From: Candidula unifasciata | Lineage: Eukaryota > Mollusca > Gastropoda > Stylommatophora > Geomitridae | Assembly (NCBI GenBank): GCA_905116865.2 | Contig: CAJHNH020007523.1 | Coordinates: 420,247-484,246, forward strand | Reading direction: 5' to 3' | Length of the DNA stretch: 64,000 bases | Shown here: positions 25,091 through 36,345 of the stretch, in pieces | How the letters are laid out: the number at the start of each line of letters is the position of its first letter | How positions within the stretch are numbered: the stretch's first letter is position 1 | Translations under genes and position numbers: made by a program | Notes under the pieces: model-generated | Told to the model about the DNA's origin: nothing | What the model saw: the letters and a program-made list of their open reading frames with translations, nothing else | The model's database searches: none

Positions 25091-25860
25091 AATGCTTTCT
25101 AAACGTTCTGCTTTCAAATGGCCTGCAGCTGAGTCAGACCCGATATACTGGAATTACAAAGCTATGTTTATAACCTCTAAGCCACAGATTTCAACCAATA
25201 ACAGCAACAACAGTAATTATTTTGACACGTGAGTGACCTCCAACCCCTACCAGGTCTGAACAATGAGAGATTCACACCCGGTGACACCATTCGGATGAGA
25301 ATACCTTAGATGCAAAACCTAGAAACCCTGTTCAACCGTTAGGTTATATTAGGGCTCCCCGACAACAGCCAGGGTGAGGTTTAAAAAAAAAATTCTCTGA
25401 TATTGGGACGGAGTATGAAGTTATTATTTTACAATTCTGCTGTAAATGGAACCAAATTTAAATGATTCAAATCGCTAACATAATGTACCCAGTACATATA
25501 CTTTGAACAGATGTATCCTATAGTATGTTTTATAATTTGAAATACAAACGGGATTATAAATGTGACATAAACATACCTAACATACAGTTTTAAGAACAGT
25601 AATTATTTAACAGATTAGTTTAGATATAAAATATAAATGTTAGAAGATTTGTAGGAAAAGTTCTCAATGTAAATTTTTTTTACTAATGTCAAATCACAGT
25701 TATTCATGAAAAATAAACTAATGTCGCAAAACAGATTTTGACAAGTAAAACATTCTGTCAAAAATCTGGCTTTATTAATACAAACAAAAAAAATAAATAC
25801 ATTACAAAATACATTTTAATGTACATATCATTCATGATAGTGAAGAAGTCTTGAATAAAC
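25091..25860. other. AT-rich intergenic DNA
   Basis: No coding potential or named repeat visible. Confidence 0.5.
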
Positions 25861-26300
25861 TGACTCACAAAGAGAACTGATTGCCCAAATCAGAAAGAGA
25901 CAATCTACATTCTTTGGTCATGTGATGAGAAGTTTAAAACTGAACTACATCATGACAGTGGGCAAGTTGGAGGAGAGGCAGAGAGAGATCGAGAGAAAAG
26001 AGGCTGGGCAGTTTGACATCATGGCATGGTGGATCATCTGTATCATAGTTGATACACGAGACAAATGGTTGTGGATAGATATGACTACCAATGCCACACG
26101 GCATGGACTATGGAAGATCATCTGTGTCAGAGTTGATTGAAAGTATACGAGACAGAGGGTTGTGGACAGATATGACTACCAATGCCACACGACATGGACT
26201 ATGGAAGATCTTCTGTGTCAGAGCTGACACACAAAACAAAAGGTTGTGGATAGACATGACTACCAACGCCACACAGCATGGACTTTAGGAAGAAGGTCAT
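25861..26300 (+). pseudogene. LINE reverse transcriptase tail with internal repeats
   Basis: QIRKRQSTFFGHVMRSLKLN-like text, then three tandem pieces of about 70-80 bp, each with GTTGTGGATAGATATGACTA or a close variant, CCAATGCCACACGGCATGG and ATCATCTGTGTCAGAG. The tail motif has been multiplied locally. Confidence 0.7.
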
Positions 26301-26389
26301 TTAAGATAATACTGGTAATAAATGGCATCACTAGGGCTAACAGACTGCAGTAGATGGGGCATACAGAGAGACTCGCAGATGACAGACGT

Positions 26390-26640
26390 AAAAGTAAAGG
26401 ACCCTTTTCCACGCCTTTAGGCATATAGGGCTAGACCTATATTTTACAGACCAACCAGCACAAGACTGGTGATGTAGTCAGCATCACCCCGGCCGTCTTT
26501 CATTCCCGGACTGCACTCGGTACCCACTCAAGGCTGGGTGGACCTGGGAGCCAAGGTCATTTTTAAAAAAAAAAGCTCCATCAGGGAACAAACCCACGAC
26601 CTTCCGATCTGCGTCTAGCGGCTCTGCCACCGTGACTCCC
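26390..26640 (-). repeat. SINE, family B
   Basis: The + strand has AAAGTAAAGGACCC, CATATAGGGCTAGACC, CGGTACCCACTCAAGGCTGG and GAACAAACCCACGACC (complement of the B box). The tRNA-like head is at the right end. Confidence 0.85.
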
Positions 26641-26709
26641 ATGACAGCGACAACTGCATTTACGAATAAAGTAAATGTGAGCAGGCCACGAAGCAAACCA
26701 AGAAGATGG

Positions 26710-26885
26710 TGGAGTTGAGTCAAGAATCAACATCACAGCACTCGGGGCATTCCCATGTGTACTCCGTCCTCATCTTCAGCAGCCAGGGCAGAGTTCCAAT
26801 ACTGATGGTACCAGTCATAATCTTGCCTTTCCTCTGAGTATAGTGAGCCGGCCAGACCCTCTGGTTACACCCAGGTGCCTCATAT
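26710..26885 (-). mobile_element. RNH-1 LINE 3' fragment
   Basis: The + strand reads GAGTCAAGAATCAACATCAC, AGCACTCGGGGCATTCCCAT and GAGCCGGCCAGACCCTCTGG, the complement of the family 3' end. Confidence 0.8.
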
Positions 26886-27407
26886 CGGTGAAGAAATAAT
26901 ATAGGCAGACTTACAAACGGAGTCACCAAGTAGAAAGAGAGGACCAATCATAGAGATATATTAATAAAATAACAGACAATGTATTGATAGGCACTCACAG
27001 AAACAAGTATAAAGACAGAACACACTAGACAACATAAAAATCAAAAGCCTTAGATACCGTGCTGGGAATAGAATCTGTCACCTCCAGACTGCGTGTGCGC
27101 CTTGCTATAGAAACAAGAGCATTAAGAACATGGTCAACCAGGCACCCCCAAAACGGTGTCTTATTGGCCATGTCTATCGTACAGCTTGAAATCCACAACT
27201 TTAGAATACAAACTGAATTAATTTCAAACCATCGAAAAAACACCATAGGTTACATAAATTTATATTAACAAAGCATATGTAGAATATTTATTTCTGTAGT
27301 CGTAGTGATGATTGGATTCAATAAATCTCACAAATGAAAAGTATGGCTGTCAATAAATCTTATATAATAATGTGAAATTTTGTCATCATAAATCATACAG
27401 ATTCCTT
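26886..27407. other. Unassigned intergenic stretch
   Basis: No exon or named repeat recognised. Confidence 0.4.
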
Positions 27408-27672
27408 CCCGTGTGGGTTCCGGGGCTCTATTATAGGGAAAACAAGAACCCAAGCGTGTGTTGTAAGAGTCGACTAATTAGGAGCTTCCTTCAAAGTCGG
27501 AGTGCATCTGCCTGAGAGGCAAGGAACCAACAGTCTGCATACAAATTAGTCAGATCTGTCAAACGGATGCACAGGCAACACTCAGGTTCTGGAACAGGGC
27601 TGCAGTCCAGAAGTGGATGAACAACCAAAACTTTTCGCCGGAGTTAGCAGCCGGTGAACGCGAAGAAGAAGA
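27408..27672 (+). repeat. SINE-like repeat, family A
   Basis: Full plus-strand copy: CCGTGTGGGTTCCGGGGCTC, GTCGACTAATTAGGAGC, CGGAGTGCATCTGCCTGAGA, CCGGTGAACGCGAAGAAGAA. Confidence 0.93.
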
Positions 27673-27864
27673 AGAAAAAGATACAGATTCCAAGGTGCGG
27701 AGTCTTACATTTGTTTAATGGGGATCCGAACACAGACCTTAACAGAGAGTGGGATAATCACAAAGATCAGGGCCAATCCCATTGCGGCCCGCGGATCATT
27801 GCCAGTTGTATTGTGTTAATTATCTTTTATCCTGGAAGGGGGGGGGGGGGAGCGTGGTCGCGAG

Positions 27865-28135
27865 GCATGGTTTTATGTAGACGTGGACTTGGATTTCTAG
27901 TAATTTCCTCTGGTCTCAGGGTAGTGAGATTGAGCGCCCGTGTGCATTGTTGTGCATGTAAAAAAAAAATCCCTTGGCAGTTGCAAATCAAAAAGAGTAG
28001 CCTAACAGCACTGCCCAGGTAAAATTCGCCGGTGCAACAGAGCCTGTGCACTGTGCTGAGCTTTTTCGGACTCAGACTTGAGTTAGAAGAAAAATGGAGC
28101 AATGTTACTACCCGTGTGCCATGATGCTAATCTGT
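27865..28135 (+). repeat. SINE, family D
   Basis: GTAGACGTGGACTTGGATTT, CCTCTGGTCTCAGGGTAGTG, TCCCTTGGCAGTTGCAAATC and GCAACAGAGCCTGTGCACTG match the better copy at 58035-58405. A poly(G) run lies at 27839-27850. Confidence 0.75.
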
Positions 28136-28314
28136 TGTTCAAACTTCAAGCTGGGGTTTGGGTCTCTGGTCTGTGACGAGCCCCATTTTCACAATTTTGG
28201 CCCCTAAGTAGACTTAGTTAAATAGCCTCGATGTAGATGCTGATATAAATGGTAACAAACTATGACTGCCCAGACTATCAGCATGGTATATTATTCTTAT
28301 TTTTTTCTTATTGT

Positions 28315-28592
28315 TTCCTGACAGTAAACTCCGGCAGAAAGTTATGGTTGATTGTCCAATCATGAACTTTGGTCTTGACCCAGAACAAGATTTACGCATA
28401 AACACCCATTTGACACATCTGGCTTTATCTGTATGCAGACTATCGGTTCCTTGCCTCTCAGGCAGATGCATTCTGACTTTGAAAGAAACACCCCTTATTA
28501 GTTGCCTCTTATGACATGCTTGTTAAGGTGTGGCAGCTGGTCTTTTCTGTATTCTCCAAAATGGAGCTGCGGAACCCACATGGGCAAATATG
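28315..28592 (-). repeat. SINE-like repeat, family A
   Basis: The + strand has CAGTAAACTCCGGCAGAAAG, TTGCCTCTCAGGCAGATGCA and GCTGCGGAACCCACATGGG, a diverged - strand copy. Confidence 0.78.
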
Positions 28593-28604
28593 GCACATGA
28601 TGTT

Positions 28605-28945
28605 GGGAGACAACAGTTGTGTTAAAGATTTGTCTAAGACTTTGGATCTTTTCTTCAGGCGATGCCGGTGTGGTGGGTAATGAACAGGCAGACAGATTAG
28701 CTGGATTTGCACCACTAGGTGGTGAATTGAAACACGACAAGGCAGATGTGGTCAAGGACCTTTGGGAACAAGCAACTGAATCAGTAAGAGATAGAAGATT
28801 ATTATGGCCTGGAGAGAATGAGGCATCTGGGTGTTACCAGATGGTACCATCAGTATTGGAACTCTGCCCTGGCTGCTGAAGATTAGGACAGAGCATGGGA
28901 ATGCCCCGAGTGCTGTGATGTTAATTCTTGACTCAACTCAACTCA
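28605..28945 (+). mobile_element. RNH-1 LINE 3' fragment
   Basis: Encodes [40 protein letters not shown] and KDLWEQATESV, ending CCCCGAGTGCTGTGATGTTA, then a TCAACTCAACTCAACTCA tail. Confidence 0.88.
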
Positions 28946-29049
28946 ACTCAGATATGTCTAAGTCATATGCATTTTTCAGACAGTTTAGTAACAAACAGAA
29001 TTAACTTATCTTGAGCAAAAATTTATCAAAATAAATTTGACAATTCTGA

Positions 29050-29460
29050 GCAAATATTTAATCAATCAAAGGCATACGTATGATATGTGGCTGTAAATAA
29101 ATCATACAATAAAGCATAAAATAACCTAAATAAATTATAGATAAACCATACAATAAATAAATCATATAAGAAATTCAATAAACCATACAATAATTCATAC
29201 AATAAACTATACAATAATCATACATAAACCATGCAATAAATCATACAATAAACTAAACAATAAACCATACAATAAATCATAACAAAAAATCATACAATAA
29301 ACTAAACAATAAACCATACAATAAATCATAACAAAAAATCATACAATAAACTAAACAATAAACCATACAATAAATCATAACAAAAAATCATACAATGTAA
29401 AACAATAAATCATACACATACAAATGTGGTTGTCAATAATTCAAAGAAATAAGAGTTGGT
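29050..29460. repeat. AT-rich tandem repeat
   Basis: Irregular units of AATAAACCATACAATAAATC and AACAAAAAATCATACAATAA. The 29461-29760 flank has looser copies (ATCATACATATGTAAAAT). Confidence 0.85.
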
Positions 29461-30062
29461 TGTTCAAACATTTATGAAATATTGTTGCCAATAAATCATT
29501 CACATGTAAAATGTAGCTGCTAATAAACCATACCAAAAAACAACAAAATGATGTCATCAATAAATCATACATATGTAAAATTTGGCTGTCAGTAAAATCA
29601 AACAACTATAAATTGTGGTTTTCAACGAATCATACAAATGTAAAATATGGCTGCATTAAAAAAAAAAGTGAACTTTGGCTGTCAATAATTCACACAATTG
29701 TGAAATGTGGTCAGCAGGAGAGTTTGGTTTTTATACCTTTATGAAATGATACATTTAAAACAAACAAAAAAGTGAAACCTTGTTATGATTATCACATATT
29801 ATAAGTAAGTTGTTCTTTGACAATCTGATGCAGATAAAAATTTGTTTGAAATGAAATAAAACAAACAAATAAAAGAGTGAAAATAGTAACAAAAGTATTA
29901 ACACAAGTAAAATAACAGTAGTAATAGTAAGAATAATAGAAGTAATGATAGTGGTAGGAATATAAATTATGGTAACAATAATGATAACAATAATGCCAAC
30001 AGCAGTAACAATTAAAAAAGAATGAAAATAAATAATAATTTATGTTACTACTACTATAATTC

Positions 30063-30346
30063 TTCTTCTCTTCACGTTCACTGGCTGTAAACTCCAGCTG
30101 AAAGTTCTGGTTGTTTGTCAACTTCTGGACTCTAGCCCTGTTCCACAAATGGAGGTTTGTGTGCACAATTCTTTTCACAGATCTGACTTATTTGCATGCA
30201 GACTGTTAGTTCTTTGCCTCTCAGGCAGATGCATTCTATTAAACGGATGTGCTCGCAACACTCAAGTTCTATAATAAGACTAAAGCCCAGATGTGGTCGA
30301 ATAACCAGAACTTTCCACCGAAGTTTACAGTTGGTGAACATGAAGA
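30063..30346. repeat. Family A inverted pair (foldback)
   Basis: 30063-30238 is a - strand copy (CTTCTTCTCTTCACGTTCAC at its edge). 30239-30346 is the 3' part of a + strand copy ending GGTGAACATGAAGAAG. The outer edges are complementary, so transcripts could form a hairpin. Confidence 0.75.
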
Positions 30347-30599
30347 AGTAATTTTATAATTATTGATACGCCTCCTAAGTGTGGTGGTCAGGATTTTTAT
30401 GCCAGCGGAGTTCCGGGCATATGATGTATGTATGTATCTAAGTTGTACCCCACCAGGCTATCATACAAGCGATAAACACCCGGTGACACAAAGTGAAGAG
30501 GTCTCAGAAACCCCTTTCAGCCGTTATGGACATATTTATGGTCCGGCTATATTCAGAGCCCCAGGCACAAGCCAAGGTGGGGCTTCACAATAACAATGA

Positions 30600-30845
30600 G
30601 GACATGAGGACGACTTTAGGCTTGTTATACAAGGGCATATGATGCTAGAATTAAACCTTTATGGACCAAGCCTGATGGGCAACGTGGTCAACAGCAATCC
30701 AGCTGCCATTACTTCTTGGGACATTCCAAGGTACTCATTTTAGGCGGCGTCAACCTGGGAGCCAAGGTTCAAGTTTTATTCTTCAAACCAGCCTTGTTTG
30801 GATTCAAACTTGAGACATTTGGGCAAACAGGTAAGCATCTAGCTC
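30600..30845 (-). repeat. Diverged SINE, family B
   Basis: ATATGATGCTAGAATTAAAC, GGACCAAGCCTGATGGGCAA and GGCGTCAACCTGGGAGCCAA follow the family B layout with many changes. Confidence 0.5.
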
Positions 30846-30974
30846 ATCTTCTGCTATTCTTCTTCTTCACCTCTTCTTTTACCACTTCAGATGTCGAGGG
30901 AAAATAAGGTTCTGGTACTTGTTTTTATGCCTATAGAAGTACATATTTCTGTCTTCCATATCCACAATTGTCTT

Positions 30975-31290
30975 TTTGTCATAGCACTCAGGACATTCCT
31001 ATACATGCTCCGTTCTCATCTTCAGCAGCCAGTGCAGCGTTCCAATACTGTTGGTACCAGTCACAATCTGGTTATATGTCCGTCTTGCCTTTGCTCTGAG
31101 TGTAGTGAGCCGGCCAGACCCAGGTGCCTCATTCTCTTTAGGCCAGAATAAACTTGTTTCTCTACTGATTCAGTTGCTTGTTCCCAAAGGACCTTGACCA
31201 CATCTGCCTTGTCATGTATCAATTCAGCACCTAGTGGTGCAGATCCAGCCAATCTGCCTGCCTGTTCATTACCCACCACACCGGAATAGC
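30975..31290 (-). mobile_element. RNH-1 LINE 3' fragment
   Basis: The - strand encodes [20 protein letters not shown] and DKADVVKVLWEQATESV, then the RTYNQ-type region. The 3' end lacks the terminal CPECC text. Confidence 0.82.
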
Positions 31291-31299
31291 CTGGAACAT

Positions 31300-31643
31300 G
31301 TATGAGTGAATATATACATTATTTTAATTGACAACTGATTTTTTTTTTTTTTAAATACCCAAGGGAAATACTGAAACAATGCCTAAGTTTCTACAGTATT
31401 ATGTGGCCAACTATTATATCTACAGATGTATAGCAGTACCTTTGATTTCATGAACAAATTGGCCTTTGAACACAATTTCCAAATTCTGATTGAACCCATG
31501 AACAATGTCTCAGTGTGCAAATGCACAAAAATGGCTTTAGGGCCATGTTTTTGTTTCAAAAATTGCATCAGTTGTACTCAGATTTGCACACTCTGAACAT
31601 TCTTTGTCACTGCACTGTTTTCAATAGTTTTTTTTTTCCTTTG
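31300..31643. other. Unassigned flank
   Basis: AT-rich. The piece GAAACAATGCCTAAGTTTCT at about 31373 has relatives at 37045 and 37220, an old low-copy repeat. Confidence 0.4.
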
Positions 31644-31647
31644 TTAA

Positions 31648-33210
31648 CCCTTTCGCTGCTATGGACGAGATAACTCGTCTGCCTTTTTCTGTGCCCTTAC
31701 TGCTAAGGACGAGATATCTCGTCCTCGACATTTTTTTTACAGATTGCTAAGAACAGTAATTCTTAGGGGTGAAATAGCAATACACATTTTCTTAATCTGA
31801 TTAAACTGACCTGTTTACATACAATTAAAACCCTTATCAAGTGAGTTTAGGCGTATTTAGATGCATTTCACGTTATCCTGTTGCTTTGTTACCATAGAAG
31901 CATTGTCGGTGAACGGTAATTTTTTTGCCCTGAAATATATTTCTGGTTTTGCGTTAGTCAAATTTTTTTTTTAAATACAAAATAACAAGAACATTTGTTT
32001 AAATAAAAAAGAATTAATGGAGTTTCTTTCAAGGAGTAGTAGTAAGGATCACTTGTGAGTTATATGAGCTGGGTTATCTTCGCGGCACGCCGGCGGACAT
32101 GTGTACTTCTGGCTGTGAACAAGACTGACCAGTGACCATATGACCTAGCTATCTATATCGAGTGGATTTGAAACGGATCCAAAATAATCAAAATAAAGAT
32201 ATGGTCACGTACTGACGTGATGATTAATATTAATGTTAATTATATACTATACAACTGACATAAATGTGTTTGTCTATTAAAGTGTACAATACTGGTCTTT
32301 TTTTCATTTCTTGTGTCATGTGAATTTCTAGTGTAGTTGGTATCACGTCTGCCTTACAATCGAAAGGTCCAGCGTTCGATCCCTACATGCCGTTTTTTTT
32401 TTTTAAATTAATTATTTTTAAATGCAAAATTTAAATTTAAGCTCTTATCATTTTTGGCAACAGATCACCGAAGTAATAATTAATTAAACATCCTGTCACG
32501 TGCGTTCAAGTGGATTTAGATGCTTTACACGTTATCCTGTTCCTTTGTGAAGCGTGGTTGGTGTACTGTGCACATTCATTATATAAAGTTGTTGTGGGGA
32601 AAAACACACCTGTTACCGAATTTCACTTAATGTTAGTAAGAGAAATTCTACATAAATATTGCAAGGAAAAGAGAAAAAGTGTAGGAGGACAAAAAAGTTA
32701 AGATCTGCCACTTCGTTTAGTACAAAGGCATTTCCCTTCAATAATATAGTCTGTAACATCGCAGAAAAAATTCCCAACAAGAAAGTGTGTGGTATGCGCA
32801 AAAAGCAAAAAACGACGGGAAACCAGATACATGTGCAAGGAATGTGATTTGGCATTGTGTGTCGCCCCTTGTTTTGAAATATTTCACATACAAAGATATT
32901 ATTAATAATAATAAAAACCATGTATTTGCTTACTGAAGTGTTTTGTGTTTGCTTTGTAAGTTTGTAGTGTTTTCTTTTTGTTAATGAGTTTTCATGGCGT
33001 AGTAATAGCGCATCTGACTTGTCAGCGCAAAGTTCAACCACTTGCTTTCAACGATTTTTTATTTTAGGTGTACAATTTTTACCCCATGCCGCAAGCGCAT
33101 CTTCTGCTTTTGAAGGAAAAAACGGTATTCAGCACAGGGGAAAAGATTAGCTTTCGCCTGGCTTAGCACAGTGGTTACATTGGCAGGCGGAGGGCGTAGC
33201 AGCCAAAGGG
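31648..33210 (+). mobile_element. piggyBac-like non-autonomous element, left copy
   Basis: 1563 bp between TTAA at 31644-31647 and 33211-33214. The left end is CCCTTTCGCTGCTATGGACG; the complement of the right end is CCCTTTGGCTGCTACGCCC, a terminal inverted repeat of about 13-15 bp. Palindromic subterminal motifs follow the left end, for example GGACGAGATATCTCGTCC at about 31708. TTAA target and CCC start are hallmarks of piggyBac elements. No transposase is encoded. Strand is arbitrary. Confidence 0.85.
32322..32392 (+). other. tRNA-Val-like sequence with T-run terminator (left copy)
   Basis: TAGTGTAGTTGG at 32329-32340 resembles an A box and GCGTTCGATCC at 32373-32383 a B box. GCCTTACAATCGAAAGG places TAC in the anticodon position as in tRNA-Val. 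A run of T residues starts at 32393, a possible pol III terminator. The acceptor, anticodon and T stems pair poorly, so this is not a functional tRNA gene. It may be a SINE head or a pol III promoter. Confidence 0.45.
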
Positions 33211-33339
33211 TTAAGTTAACCCTCATTATGGCTCACAAGAAAGTAAAAAGTGTCGATGACAGTGGTGTCAAGAAGCCTAAGTGTATTAGTAAACATGAAG
33301 AAGGAAATAATAACTAAACATGAGAAAGATTTTCAAGTC

Positions 33340-33790
33340 TCTGATCTTGCCAAGCAGTACAACAGGGCTAAATCTACGATCTGTACTGACAAGCAATACG
33401 ACATGGCTAAATCTATGATCTGTACTGCCAAGCAATACAACAAGGCTAAATCTATGATCTGTACTGCCAAACAGTATAACATGGCTAAATCTACGATCTG
33501 TACTGCCAAGCAGTAGGACATAGCTAAATCTACGATCTGTACTGCCAAGCAGTACAACATGGCTAAATCTACGATCTGTACTGCCAATCAGTACAACATG
33601 GCTAAATCTACGATCTGTACTGCCAAGCAGTTACCAGAGTACGACACAGCTAAATCTATGACCTGTACTGCCAAGCAGTACAACACAGATAAATCTATGA
33701 TCTGTACTGCCAAGCAATACAACATGGCTAAATCTACGATCTGTACTGCCAAGCAGTACAAAATGGCTCAATCTTGGATCTGTACTATCT
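33340..33790 (+). repeat. 39-bp tandem repeat within the helix-turn-helix codons
   Basis: About ten units of 39 bp (13 codons): AAGCAGTACAACATGGCTAA then ATCTACGATCTGTACTGCC, each encoding AKQYNMAKSTICT or a variant. One unit holds a stop, one carries an extra LPE insertion. The single ancestral motif would be one such unit followed by ILKNK. Confidence 0.93.
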
Positions 33791-33847
33791 TAAAGAACAA
33801 AGACACACTCAAGAAGGCTGATATGGCTAAAGTAGTGACTATGTTAA

Positions 33848-35439
33848 CCCTTTCGCTGCTGCGCCCTCCGCCAGCCAATGTAACGACTGTGCTAAGCCAG
33901 GCGAGAGCTAATCTTTCCCCCTGTGCTGAATACCGTTTTTTCCTTCAAAAGCAGAAGACTAGCTTGCGGCACGGGGTAAAAATTGTACACCTAAAATAAA
34001 AAATCGTTGAAGGCGTGTGGTTGAACTTTGCGCTGACAAGTCAGACACGCTATTACTACGCCGTGAAAACTCGTTAACAAAAAGAAAACACTACAAACTT
34101 ACAAAGCAAACACAAAACACTTTAGTAAGCAAATACATGGTTTTTATTATTATTAATAATATCTTTGTGTGTGAAATATTTCAAAACAAGGGGCAACACA
34201 CAATGCCAAATAACATTCCTTGCACATGTATCTGGTTTCCCGTCGTTTTTTGCGTTTTGCGCATACCACACACTTTCTTGTTGGGAATTTTTTCTGCGAT
34301 GTTACGGACTCTATTATTGAAGGGAAATGCCTTTGTACTAAACGAAGTGGCAGATCTTAACTTTTTTGTCCTCCTACACTTTTTCTCTTTTCCTTGCAAT
34401 ATTTATGTAGAATTTCTCTTACTAACATTAAGTGAAATTCGGCAACAGGTGTGTTTTTCCCCCACAACAACTTTATATAATGAATGTGCACAGTACACCA
34501 ACCACGCTTCACATAACGTGTAAAGCATCTAAATCCACCTGAACGCACGTGACAGGATGTTTAATTAATTATTACTTTGGTTATCTGTTGTCGAAAATGC
34601 TAACAGCTTAAATTTAAAATTTGCATTTAAAATAATTAATTTAAAAAAAAAAACGGCATGTAGGGGTTGAACGCTTGACCTTTCGATTGTAAGGCAGACG
34701 TGATACCAACTACACTAAAAATTCACATGAAACTATGAATTGAAAAAAAGACCATTATTGTACACTTTAGTAGACAAACACATTTATGTCAGTTGTATAG
34801 TATATAATTAACATTAATCATCACGTCAGTACGTGACCATATTTTTTGTTGTTGTTTATTTTGGATCCGTTTCAAATCCAGTCGATGTAGATAGCTAGGT
34901 CATATGGTCACTGGTCAGTCTTGTTCACAGCCAGAAGTACACGTGTCCGCCGGCGTGCCGCGAAGATAACCCAGCTCATATAACTCACACGTTTCAAAGT
35001 GATCCTTACTACTACTCCTTGAAAGAAACTCAATTAATTCTTCTTTATTTAAACAAATGTTCTTGTTATTTTGTATTTAAAAAAAAAAATTTAGACTAAC
35101 GCAAAACCAGAAATATATTTCAGGGCAAAAAAATTACCAATCACCGACAATGCTTCTATGGTAACAAAGAAACAGGATAACGTGAAATGCATCTAAATAC
35201 GCCTAAACTCACTTGATAAGGGTTTTAATTGTATGTAAACGGGTCAGTTTGATCAGATTAAGTTAATGTGTATTGCTATTTCACCCCTAAGAATTACTGT
35301 CCTTAGCAATCTGTAAAAAAATGTCCAGAACGAGATATCTCGTCCTTAGCAGTGAGGGCACAGAAAATTGCAGCCGAGTTATCTCGTCTTTAGCAGTCTG
35401 CCGGGCAGACGAGTTATCTCGTCCATAGCAGCGAAAGGG
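33848..35439 (-). mobile_element. piggyBac-like non-autonomous element, right copy (inverted)
   Basis: 1592 bp, flanked by TTAA at 33844-33847 and TTGA (a mutated TTAA) at 35440-35443. It is the same element as 31648-33210 in the opposite direction, clearly homologous over the whole length (the sequence of 32613-33041 reappears inverted at 34017-34523). It splits a Tigger-like transposase frame: ..ACTATG before it and TTGATGAAGCACAGG after it. Confidence 0.88.
34657..34727 (-). other. tRNA-Val-like sequence (right copy)
   Basis: The inverted counterpart of 32322-32392, with the same TAGTGTAGTTGG and CCTTACAATCGAAAGG text and a diverged B box (GCGTTCAACCC), again followed by a T run. Confidence 0.45.
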
Positions 35440-35659
35440 TTGATGAAGCACAGGTCTCAAGTATAAGAACGAGTAGAAAGATTATTGTTATAGACGGAGC
35501 CAGCAATCAAACCACCTCCCAGGATTCAAACAAGAGGAAAAACCCAAAAATACCCACACAGTTTTCTAATGTTATTATGGAATGGGACTCTGCTCTGAAG
35601 GGTTAGTCTGCCTCATCATGGTCCTCCTATACCATCTACTAATTAGTTATTTAGAATAG

Positions 35660-36005
35660 AATAGGGTAATTAACATCCTTTGGATATTTTCTCCAGGGTA
35701 TGTCGGTGTGGTGGGAAATGAGCAGGCAGATAGACTTGATGTATGGCAAGTTAGAAATTGTGGGGGCACTTTGAGAGCGAGAAAACAGTGCGGAGGGGTA
35801 GATAAATTATTACGATCTAAGAAGAATGACACTGTGAGGAGTTACCAGGGGATCTGGCTGACGCTCAACACTCAGGGAAAGGATGAGATGGATATACAAT
35901 CAGACGGTTACTGGTACTATCAGAATTGGAACTCTTCGCTTGCTGCTGAAGAAAGGGACTGACCACTTATGGGAGTGTCCTGAGTGATGTGATGTCGATC
36001 CTTAA
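35660..36005 (+). mobile_element. RNH-1 LINE 3' fragment
   Basis: [42 protein letters not shown]-type text and WLTLNTQGKDEMDIQSDG, ending TGATGTCGATCCTTAATACA. Confidence 0.88.
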
Positions 36006-36094
36006 TACAGTATTCAACATTTAGAATACAAAACTAACAAATATGCCAGAGATAAAATATTCACATTTACAGGACAGCAGTAGCCTCTCTTGGC

Positions 36095-36345
36095 AGTGAT
36101 GAAGCGTCGCAAGCTAGCTTGGTTTGGGCACGTGATGAGGCATGATTTGATTGCAAAGACTGTACTTCAAGAAATATTACGGGTAGTCAAAGAAGAGGAG
36201 GGCAAAGAAGAAAATCTGGAATGACAACATCAAGAAATGGACCGGACTAAGTTATCATACAGTTATTCATCAAGCAGAAGACAGAGAAAGTTAGCGGGCT
36301 TTATGTACTAGTGCTTCCATTGATACATCCTATACGACCCCAAAG
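36095..36345 (+). pseudogene. LINE reverse transcriptase tail
   Basis: MKRRKLAWFGHVMRHDLIAK-like text followed by KRRGQRRKSG-like and HQAEDRES pieces; frames are broken. Confidence 0.65.

Larger units (their letters stand above)
33229..35560 (+). pseudogene. Tigger/pogo-like transposase fragment, interrupted
   Basis: It starts MAHKKVKSVDDSGVKKPKC, shifts frame, then MKKEIITKHEKDFQVSDLAK and QYNRAKSTICT. This is the N-terminal psq-type helix-turn-helix of the Tigger/CENP-B group. After the tandem repeat it resumes CTILKNKDTLKKADMAKVVT ML, is split by the piggyBac-like element (33848-35439), then continues MKHRSQV and ERVERLLL with stops. Later domains (CENP-B DNA binding, DDE) are not seen. 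The gene is dead. Confidence 0.78.

Noticed and set aside
32613..34523. Two near-identical open frames (MVELCADKSD..) in opposite directions
   Set aside because: They are the same non-coding segment in the two arms of the inverted piggyBac-like elements, with no family resemblance and low-complexity hydrophobic content.
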